Part shown: positions 1 to 5,617 of the stretch, one piece after another
How the letters are laid out: each line of letters starts with the position of its first letter
Numbering within the stretch: position 1 is the first letter of the stretch
Assembly (NCBI GenBank): GCA_023396535.1
Contig: JAEWWD010000120.1
Coordinates: 1-9,431 of the forward strand
DNA length: 9,431 bases
DNA from: Bacillota bacterium
GTDB taxonomy: Bacteria; Bacillota; Clostridia; Christensenellales; CAG-138
Direction of reading: 5' to 3'
Made by a program: the position numbers and the translations under genes
Notes under the pieces: model-generated
What the model saw: only the letters and a program-made list of their open reading frames with translations
The model's database searches: none
What the model was told of the DNA's origin: nothing

Positions 1-879
1 CGCCTGCGAAGTGAAGAGCATGCGCTCCCCCTCCTGGAATGTGTTCATATCGAATACGGGCTTTTTCTCAAACACGCCCATAACCATCAGCCTACCGCCC
101 GGACGCAGCACGGAAATGGCGCTGTCCAGCGTGCGCTGGCTGCCCACGCACTCATACGCGGCATCGGCCAGCCCGCCGTTCCAGGCCGTGACGGCCTCTA
201 CGACGTCGCCGTCCATCACGTCGTGATACGTGCAGCCGTATTTTTCGATAAGCTCCTTGCGATCCTTGCCCACGCCGGCCACGAAAATCTTACCTGCGCC
301 CGCAAACTTCACGGCCAGCATGCACGCAAGCCCAATGATGCCGGGGCCTACGACCACGACGGAACAACCCGTCATGTCGCCCATGAGGCGCGTGGCGTGT
401 ATGCCGCAGGCAAGGGGCTCGGCCAGAGCGCCCTGGCGCAGCGTTACATTATCCGGCACCTTGAACAGCCTGTCCGCGTCCACGTTGACGAACTGCGCAA
501 ATGCGCCGTCCGTACCTACGCCCAAAAAGCCCAGCTTTTCGCAGACATTGTAGCGGCCGCTTTTACACATGGCGCACGTTTTGCAGCACAGCGTGCCGTT
601 GGCGGTAACGCGGTCGCCCTTCTGCCAGCCGGTTACGCCGGCTCCCACCTCTTCGATAACGCCGGTAAATTCATGGCCCAGCGTCAGGGGCGCGGTGCGC
701 CCGGTCAACCGGTGCGGCTTTGTGACGGGTATGAAATTGGGCCCGACATATTCATGACGGTCGGTGCCGCAGATGCCCGCGTACGCGACGCGTATTTTCA
801 CATGCCCTTCGGGTACGGCGGGGACGGGTATGTCCTCTATGCGGACGTCTTTATAGCCATGCCAGACTGCAGCTTTCAT
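1..879 (-). CDS. Zinc-dependent medium-chain dehydrogenase (2,3-butanediol/threonine dehydrogenase-like), 3' truncated
   Basis: Probable NAD(P)-dependent oxidation of a secondary alcohol or polyol in the cytoplasm. The first 293 residues are present; the C-terminus lies beyond the left edge (family members are about 340-350 aa). Catalytic zinc ligands are visible as C37 (GICGTD), H69-E70 (LGHEF) and E154 (AEPLACG). Four structural-zinc cysteines are C99, C102, C105 and C113. The Rossmann motif GPGIIG is at 178-183. The segment between C37 and H69 is longer than in simple alcohol dehydrogenases, as in 2,3-butanediol dehydrogenases. After the second Rossmann strand there is an Ala-Gly (201-202) where NAD-specific enzymes usually carry Asp, so NADP use is possible. 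The ATG follows AAAGGAG, which overlaps the TGA of the isomerase gene 15 bases upstream, suggesting translational coupling. Family assignment is firm; substrate is not. Confidence 0.92.
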   Translation of the reverse strand, partial: MKAAVWHGYKDVRIEDIPVPAVPEGHVKIRVAYAGICGTDRHEYVGPNFIPVTKPHRLTGRTAPLTLGHEFTGVIEEVGAGVTGWQKGDRVTANGTLCCKTCAMCKSGRYNVCEKLGFLGVGTDGAFAQFVNVDADRLFKVPDNVTLRQGALAEPLACGIHATRLMGDMTGCSVVVVGPGIIGLACMLAVKFAGAGKIFVAGVGKDRKELIEKYGCTYHDVMDGDVVEAVTAWNGGLADAAYECVGSQRTLDSAISVLRPGGRLMVMGVFEKKPVFDMNTFQEGERMLFTSQA

Positions 880-888
880 ATTGCAATG

Positions 889-895
889 CTCCTTT
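889..895 (-). promoter_or_regulatory. Ribosome binding site of the truncated dehydrogenase, overlapping the upstream stop
   Basis: AAAGGAG on the minus strand, 9 bases before the ATG at 879. Its first base is the last base of the TGA that ends the isomerase gene. This fixes the start codon and suggests that ribosomes finishing the isomerase re-initiate here. Confidence 0.8.
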
Positions 896-1866
896 CAGGC
901 GAAAAAGCTTGTAAACAGGCGTTCCAGCAACTTGCCGGGAACGGCCGCAACGTCGCCCGCAAAATTCTCGGGCAGGCGTTCGCGCACAAATTTGCGCGCG
1001 CCGTTTATGAACGCGACGCTGGCGCTGCAGGCCGCGTCCGGATCGTCACGGTACGGATAAATATCCAGCGAAAGCCAGCCGTCGTACTGCAGGCGATCCA
1101 GCCAGTAGAACAGCTCGAAATACTGCGGCCAGTGCACGGAGCCTACCGGCATATCGTCGTCCGCAATGCGGTAATTATCGTTCAGGTGCAGATGGAACAG
1201 CCGTCCCTGTGAAAGCAGTATGGAGGCCGCTTCCGCCGGGTTTTCCCCCGCGTTGAAGGAGTGCCCGACGTCCAGCGTGATGCCCACGTTATCGCAGCCC
1301 GTCGCCAGCGCGGCGGAAAGCGCCATACCGGCGTTTTTGAGCATACAGCTCATTTTGGGCTCGCTGGTCTTATATTCGAGGCCCAGCTTGACGGACGGGT
1401 TGTGCCGCGCGCATTCTTTGAGCGCATCGACCAAGCGCGCGTAATTCTTAGCGTAATCCGTCTGGAATACATAGTCGAATCCGTCCTGCCCCAGCCACAG
1501 GCTGACCACGCCCACGCCGATTTTGCTCGCGAAATCCATGGCCCCTTTCACCAGACGGATGGCCTTAGCGCGCTGTGCGTCGTTGGCGCTCGAAAGCGAA
1601 CCGTCCTTCCACTCCTTATCGCACACAAGTTCCACGCCCATGCCGGCGATCGTCAGGCCGCACTCCTCCAGTACCGGGCGAACCTGCTCCCAATTGGTTT
1701 CGTTCGCGTCGTTGGGATAGGTGATTTCGATGCCCTCCACGCCGTCAAGCTTGCCTATGCGGCGCACGCGCTCCAGAAAGCCCAGCCTGTCCTTATATCC
1801 GTCGCCCACATACCGGTCGGTACCCATGCCGTAATCCCATACGCCGACGCAAATCTTATTCTGCAT
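895..1866 (-). CDS. TIM-barrel sugar isomerase/epimerase (L-rhamnose isomerase/xylose isomerase-like superfamily)
   Basis: 323 residues, predicted cytoplasmic metal-dependent aldose-ketose isomerase or ketose epimerase. Likely metal ligands in barrel order are E164 (GLEYK), D199 and H202 (LDVGHS), H225 (FHLHLND) and D268 (SLDIYPY), with further acidic residues D230 and D236-D238 (ADDD) before VGS. The last ligand is Asp rather than the Glu of tagatose-3-epimerases. That choice, the E-to-D spacing of 35 and the H three residues after D match what is known of the P. stutzeri-type L-rhamnose isomerase. This protein is about 100 residues shorter than that enzyme, so it may have a different substrate. 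Translation could in principle begin at a TTG at 1893, but the ATG at 1866 has an ideal AAGGAGG five bases upstream and gives the expected N-terminus. The gene begins 10 bases after the reductase stop. Superfamily assignment is firm; the reaction is inferred. Confidence 0.88.
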   Translation of the reverse strand: MQNKICVGVWDYGMGTDRYVGDGYKDRLGFLERVRRIGKLDGVEGIEITYPNDANETNWEQVRPVLEECGLTIAGMGVELVCDKEWKDGSLSSANDAQRAKAIRLVKGAMDFASKIGVGVVSLWLGQDGFDYVFQTDYAKNYARLVDALKECARHNPSVKLGLEYKTSEPKMSCMLKNAGMALSAALATGCDNVGITLDVGHSFNAGENPAEAASILLSQGRLFHLHLNDNYRIADDDMPVGSVHWPQYFELFYWLDRLQYDGWLSLDIYPYRDDPDAACSASVAFINGARKFVRERLPENFAGDVAAVPGKLLERLFTSFFA

Positions 1867-1871
1867 GTCTG

Positions 1872-1878
1872 CCTCCTT
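1872..1878 (-). promoter_or_regulatory. Strong ribosome binding site that sets the isomerase start
   Basis: AAGGAGG on the minus strand, five bases before the ATG at 1866. Its first two bases are the last two of the TAA that ends the reductase gene. It decides the start in favour of 1866 over the in-frame TTG at 1893, which lies inside the reductase gene without a comparable site. Confidence 0.85.
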
Positions 1879-3514
1879 ACTCCCTGTTCGCAAAAGTTTT
1901 CCAGCCGCCGGAAACGTTTTTCACCCGGAAGCCGTGCTGTTTGAGTATGCGCTGCGCCGTATGCGCGCGTACGCCAACCTGACAGTATTCATATATTTCC
2001 TTCTCGGGATCGAGCTCAGAAAGCCTGTCGCGCAGTTCGTCCACCGGTATGTTCACCGCGCCCGGCACGTGCCCGTTCGCATATTCGCGCGGGGTACGAA
2101 CATCCAGCAATATCGAGTGCTCCACATCGCGCGCCTCGGCCGCATCGAAATCCGTCAGGTCCGTAAGCCCCTCGAGAATGTTCTCGGCCACGTAGCCCAG
2201 CATATTGACCGGGTCCTTGGCGGAGGAATACGGCGGCGCATAGGCGAGTTCCAGCTCGCACAGATCCGTCGCCTTCGCATGAAGCCGTATGGCTGTCGCC
2301 ACAACGTCGACGCGCTTATCCACCCCGTCCGCACCGACAGCCTGGCAGCCGAGTATGCGCCCGTCGGGCTGTATCAAAAGCTTCATGGCGATCTGCTGCG
2401 CCCCCGGGTAATAGGTGGCGTGCGAGAACGGATGCGTGTACAGGACGCGATACGGCATGTTCAGCCGTTTGAGCGTGCGCTCGTTCGCGCCCGTAGCGGC
2501 CGCTGTAAGGCCGAATACTTTAATAACGGCCGTGCCCTGCGCGCCGCCGTATGTGTGCGCAATACCGGCGATATTATCCGCCGCGACGCGCGCCTGCCTG
2601 TTGGCGGGGCCCGCGAGCGGCACCGCCGTGGGCTGCCCGGTCACAAAATCCTTTATCTGCACAGCGTCGCCCGCCGCGTATACGTCGGGGATGTTCGTAC
2701 TCATGTGCTCGTCCGCAACGATATGCCCCTTCGGCCCCAGCTCCACGCCGGAATCCCTGAGAAACGCCGTTGCGGGCCGCACACCGATCGCCATCACGAC
2801 CATATCCGTTTCAAACGACGCGCCGCTCGCGAGCGTGACCTTTGCTTTTTCCCCCGCGCCCTCTATCGCGCTGATGCCGTCGCCCAGCAGCAGCTCGACT
2901 CCGTGCGCGCGCATCTCCCGCTGCGCGATGTTCGCCATTTCCCCGTCAAACGGGGCGAGTATATGGTCAAGCGCTTCCACCAGCCTGACGGCGACGCCGC
3001 GCTCAGTCAGGTTTTCCGCCATTTCCACGCCCACAAAACCGCCGCCGATAACCGCGGCGGACGTTGCGCCGGTTTCCGCAATATAGTTGTTAATACGGTC
3101 CGTATCGCGTATGCTGCGCAACGTAAACACGCGATCAGGCGCGGTGTTGACGATATTGGGCACGATGGGCTCCGCGCCGGGAGAAAGTACGAGTACGTCG
3201 TAGCTTTCTGCATATTCTCCGTCAGGACCCTGCACACTCACGCTTTTGCTCTTCGTATCCACAGCCGAAACACGGCTGTTGGTGCGTACGTCAATGTGGA
3301 AGCGCCTGCGCATGGCTTCAGGGGACTGTACGATGAGCGCGCCGCGTTCTTCGATTGTACCGCCGATATGATACGGCAACCCACAGTTCGCAAAGGAGAT
3401 GTATTCATCCTTCTCAAACATGATGATCTCGGCCGTTTCATCCAGGCGTCTCAAGCGCGCCGCCGCTGTCGCGCCGCCCGCGACGCCGCCCACGATCACA
3501 ATCTTCTTTGCCAT
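1877..3514 (-). CDS. CoA-disulfide/persulfide reductase with C-terminal rhodanese domain (CoADR-RHD type)
   Basis: 545-residue flavoprotein expected to reduce CoA disulfide, CoA persulfide or polysulfide with NAD(P)H in the cytoplasm. An FAD-binding VGGVAGG lies at 8-14, and the single redox cysteine C44 lies in SFANCGLPYHIGG, which is diagnostic of the CoA-disulfide reductase/NADH oxidase/persulfide reductase branch. A second Rossmann motif GGGFVG is at 157-162, the FAD-contacting YAAGDAV at 279-285, and a dimerisation domain follows, with HPFSHATYYPG (361-371) and LAYAPPYSSAKDP (423-435). From about 465 a rhodanese domain follows (DVRTPREYANGHVPGAVNIP), with active-site C511 in CQVGVR. Length fits the fused CoADR-RHD family. 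The SD AAAAGGAG lies in the last codons of the upstream gene, whose TAG is 3 bases before this ATG, so the two are probably co-translated. The domain calls are secure; the preferred substrate in this organism is unknown. Confidence 0.95.
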   Translation of the reverse strand: MAKKIVIVGGVAGGATAAARLRRLDETAEIIMFEKDEYISFANCGLPYHIGGTIEERGALIVQSPEAMRRRFHIDVRTNSRVSAVDTKSKSVSVQGPDGEYAESYDVLVLSPGAEPIVPNIVNTAPDRVFTLRSIRDTDRINNYIAETGATSAAVIGGGFVGVEMAENLTERGVAVRLVEALDHILAPFDGEMANIAQREMRAHGVELLLGDGISAIEGAGEKAKVTLASGASFETDMVVMAIGVRPATAFLRDSGVELGPKGHIVADEHMSTNIPDVYAAGDAVQIKDFVTGQPTAVPLAGPANRQARVAADNIAGIAHTYGGAQGTAVIKVFGLTAAATGANERTLKRLNMPYRVLYTHPFSHATYYPGAQQIAMKLLIQPDGRILGCQAVGADGVDKRVDVVATAIRLHAKATDLCELELAYAPPYSSAKDPVNMLGYVAENILEGLTDLTDFDAAEARDVEHSILLDVRTPREYANGHVPGAVNIPVDELRDRLSELDPEKEIYEYCQVGVRAHTAQRILKQHGFRVKNVSGGWKTFANRE

Positions 3515-3517
3515 GAC

Positions 3518-4459
3518 CTACTCTCCTTTTCCCGCTGTTTCAGAAGAAGAACTGTCCTCTTCCGATAAAAATCCCTCTTCCATGAGTATCTCTGCCGTCC
3601 ATTGCGCCGCAGTCCCCACGACGGCGGGACATTTATCCTTCCTATGCGCGCCCGCCTCTTCAAACGCATCTTTTTCTTCCGAATCACGGATAAAGAAAGC
3701 CCTGCCGAATATGTCGCGGTGTATATCGTGGCAAATCACGCTGCCGTAAGTTTCGATAAACCGGGTATGCAGCTTTTCCGCAAGGCGCATGCTCAGGTCC
3801 TTTTCCGCCTTGTCGTTATCGAAAAATTCAAAACGCCGCCCCGCGTAGGTACCCATATACAGCAATCCGCCCGAATAGCCGCCGCATACGCCGTCTCCAA
3901 ACAGGCCCATGCCGGCGGCAAAGCCGTTGGCCGCACGAAACAGATGCTCTTCCTTCTTCCCCGTCACATCGAACATGGCGGCGATGGTACACTGCGCACA
4001 GCCGCGGCATTCCTTTTCGTAACGGTACCCGTCGCGGTACGCGCGCTTCAATATCTCCACACGCGGCATGCTTTCCATAAGCCCTTTTTCGCGTATAGCC
4101 AGACATTGTTTGAAAATAAGCTGGACCGTATCGGGCTCGCGCAGGAAAGAGCCGCGCTCACGTATGGCGTCGCGCAGCTCCCCATTGGATAGATCCTCTT
4201 TTACGAATAAGCAGGCGGCGGCTTTACAAAGCCAGTACGGCAGTTCGCCCGTCCCCCGCACTTCATGGATGGCCTCAAACAGCGTTGTGTCCGGCGCTTC
4301 CGCTTTCCCGTTCGCGTTCGCCGCATCCAGGGTTTGCCCGTTTGCCGCCTGCGCGGCCTCCCCGGCGGCCAGGCGGGCAAACAGCTCGGCCTCTTCCCGC
4401 GTTTTCGCCGCGCCCGAAACGGCCCGGTATACCGACGCTGTAACCTGATCGAGATTCAT
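3518..4459 (-). CDS. C_GCAxxG_C_C family cysteine-rich redox protein with long N-terminal extension
   Basis: 313 residues. The C-terminal half (about 140-295) carries the C_GCAxxG_C_C family pattern: CRGCAQCT (C151, C154, C157), an RAANGFAAGMG segment (175-185), VCGGYSGGLL (C192), C243 in VICHD and C277 in DKCPAVVG. The family is thought to be redox-active or metal/cluster-binding, but its biochemistry is poorly known. Residues 1-140 are an extension with Ala-rich, low-complexity sequence around 30-56 and three more cysteines (C78, C83, C119). The tail (299-313) is rich in Ser and acidic residues. No signal peptide or membrane segment is seen, so it is probably cytoplasmic. The frame is open back to an ATG at 4567, but that lies in the upstream dehydrogenase gene. 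The ATG at 4459 follows AGGAGG by four bases and is preferred. It ends 3 bases before the CoA-disulfide reductase gene, suggesting a shared role in thiol chemistry. Confidence 0.82.
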   Translation of the reverse strand: MNLDQVTASVYRAVSGAAKTREEAELFARLAAGEAAQAANGQTLDAANANGKAEAPDTTLFEAIHEVRGTGELPYWLCKAAACLFVKEDLSNGELRDAIRERGSFLREPDTVQLIFKQCLAIREKGLMESMPRVEILKRAYRDGYRYEKECRGCAQCTIAAMFDVTGKKEEHLFRAANGFAAGMGLFGDGVCGGYSGGLLYMGTYAGRRFEFFDNDKAEKDLSMRLAEKLHTRFIETYGSVICHDIHRDIFGRAFFIRDSEEKDAFEEAGAHRKDKCPAVVGTAAQWTAEILMEEGFLSEEDSSSSETAGKGE

Positions 4460-4463
4460 ATTT

Positions 4464-4469
4464 CCTCCT
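4464..4469 (-). promoter_or_regulatory. Ribosome binding site that sets the start of the cysteine-rich protein
   Basis: AGGAGG on the minus strand, four bases before the ATG at 4459. It supports this start over the in-frame ATG at 4567, which is buried in the preceding gene. Confidence 0.82.
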
Positions 4470-4474
4470 GACCC

Positions 4475-4492
4475 GCAGGGAGTCTTCCCCGC
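4475..4492 (-). other. Intercistronic stem-loop before the cysteine-rich protein gene
   Basis: In the minus-strand RNA GCGGGGA pairs with TCCCTGC around an AGAC loop, a 7-bp stem with one G-U wobble. On the plus strand the same position is a C-A mismatch, so the stem is complete only in the coding-strand transcript. It sits five bases upstream of the AGGAGG site. No U-tract follows, so it is not a canonical terminator. It could affect initiation or mRNA processing. A stem of this size can also arise by chance. Confidence 0.4.
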
Positions 4493-4511
4493 TGTACTCC
4501 GCCTTTGCGCT

Positions 4512-5549
4512 TTAGCGCTCCGGGTCGAGCAGCACCTTGAGCCCCTGCTTGCTGCGCACCACTTCAAAGGCCTTTTCCCATTCGCTGAGCGGGAATACGT
4601 GGGACACCACGGCGTCCACGTTTACTTTGCCCAAACGCACGAGACGTATCGCCTTTTCCCACGAGGTGGGGATCTGCGCATGAGAGCCCTGCACGGTCAG
4701 TTCTTTCTTCTTGATATTATGGAAATCTATATCGATGGTATGGTTGAACACGCCCATGGGTACAAACGTGCCGCGGCGGGCGATGACTTCCATGGCAAGA
4801 TCCACCGCCTTGCTGGAGCCCGTAGCCTCCACGACGACATCCGCGCCATACCCCTCGGTCAGTTCCTTACAGACCTTGCCGAGATCTTCTTTCTGCGTGT
4901 TTACGACCCGGTCGATGCCGAGTACGTTTTTCGCGTGCTCCAGACGCCCTTCATCCTGCGTGAGCCCCGCCAGCACGACATAGGAGCCCTGCGCTTTTGC
5001 CACCTGCGCCGCGTACAGGCCTATCGGCCCCGGTCCCAGCACAACCACCACGTCGTTCACGCCGCACTGCGTGCGCTCGGTCAGCGCATGTACGCCACAG
5101 GATAGAGGCTCTATGGATGCGCCCTGATCAAACGTCATCTCATCCGGCAACAGCATCACGCTTTTTTCCCACACCACCACATACTCGGCAAACGCGCCGT
5201 TGGCGGCGGAGCCTATGCCGCGGCGCTCGGGGCAGTGGTTATACTCGCCGCGCCTGCAAAAACGGCAGTGTCCGCATACGTGATAGGTCGTCTGCGAGAG
5301 CACGCGGTCACCGACTTTAAAGCCTTTGACATCCGAGCCCACCATATCGATCACGCCGGATAATTCGTGCCCCAGCACCACCGGAGGCTTCAGCGCAAAG
5401 CCGCCCTCGTTGACATATACGTTATCCGTCTGGCAGATGCCGGCGCGCTTGATCTTGATCCTCACCTGATCCGGTCCCGGCGTAGGCGTGGGGATATCCA
5501 TCATAGAAAAGTTGCCCGGTTCGATTTTTGTCTTTACCAATGCACGCAT
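4512..5549 (-). CDS. Zinc-dependent medium-chain dehydrogenase (sorbitol/polyol dehydrogenase-like)
   Basis: 345 residues, the full length expected for the family; predicted cytoplasmic NAD(P)-linked oxidation of a polyol or sugar alcohol. Catalytic zinc ligands are C39 (GICQTD), H61-E62 (LGHEL) and E147 (IEPLSCG). Structural-zinc cysteines are C92, C95, C98 and C106. The nucleotide-binding motif GPGPIG is at 172-177. As in the second dehydrogenase of this operon, the end of the second Rossmann strand reads Ala-Gly (194-195) with no acidic residue, so NADP preference is possible. The ATG follows GAGGAG by about eight bases. The gene lies 68 bases after the kinase and 52 bases before the cysteine-rich protein gene, both gaps containing inverted repeats. 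L-iditol/sorbitol 2-dehydrogenase-like activity is a reasonable guess from the neighbouring kinase and isomerase. Threonine dehydrogenase-like specificity is the main alternative. Confidence 0.93.
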   Translation of the reverse strand: MRALVKTKIEPGNFSMMDIPTPTPGPDQVRIKIKRAGICQTDNVYVNEGGFALKPPVVLGHELSGVIDMVGSDVKGFKVGDRVLSQTTYHVCGHCRFCRRGEYNHCPERRGIGSAANGAFAEYVVVWEKSVMLLPDEMTFDQGASIEPLSCGVHALTERTQCGVNDVVVVLGPGPIGLYAAQVAKAQGSYVVLAGLTQDEGRLEHAKNVLGIDRVVNTQKEDLGKVCKELTEGYGADVVVEATGSSKAVDLAMEVIARRGTFVPMGVFNHTIDIDFHNIKKKELTVQGSHAQIPTSWEKAIRLVRLGKVNVDAVVSHVFPLSEWEKAFEVVRSKQGLKVLLDPER

Positions 5550-5590
5550 TTTATCTCTCCTCAGTTCCGAAATTCAATTTTAAATATTTC

Positions 5591-5611
5591 ACGCACAGCT
5601 TTGCTGTACGT
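5591..5611 (-). other. Intercistronic stem-loop between kinase and dehydrogenase genes
   Basis: In the minus-strand RNA ACGTACAGC pairs with GCTGTGCGT across a three-base AAA loop: a 9-bp stem with one G-U wobble that is a C-A mismatch on the plus strand. It begins six bases after the kinase TGA. The sequence after it is A+T-rich (5571-5590) but has no run of U, so simple intrinsic termination is unlikely. It may protect the 3' end of the upstream message or mark a processing site. The A+T-rich stretch could also hold a weak internal promoter, but I see no convincing -35 element. Confidence 0.5.
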
Positions 5612-5617
5612 AGTTTC

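Noticed and set aside
223..1212. Plus-strand open frame of 329 codons
   Set aside because: It lies antisense to the truncated dehydrogenase and the 3' end of the isomerase. The minus-strand readings carry clear zinc-ligand and Rossmann motifs.
1867..1893. TTG start at 1893 for the isomerase
   Set aside because: It would add nine residues from inside the reductase gene with no matching ribosome binding site, whereas the ATG at 1866 has AAGGAGG at ideal spacing.
1865..3568. Plus-strand open frame of 567 codons
   Set aside because: It is the in-register complement of the CoA-disulfide reductase gene, with no recognisable domain and a basic, low-information composition.
4501..4514. Short GCGC-TAAA-GCGC palindrome at the end of the dehydrogenase gene as a terminator
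   Set aside because: The stem is only 4 bp, partly inside the coding region, and is not followed by a U-tract.
4460..4567. 36-codon N-terminal extension of the cysteine-rich protein from an ATG at 4567
   Set aside because: It overlaps the end of the upstream dehydrogenase in another frame and has an Arg/Ser/Cys-rich composition, while the ATG at 4459 has an AGGAGG site.
5571..5590. A+T-rich stretch as an internal promoter before the dehydrogenase at 4512-5549
   Set aside because: TATTTA/TTAAAAT-like -10 sequences can be found, but no TTGACA-like element sits at the right distance, so it is not listed as a promoter.
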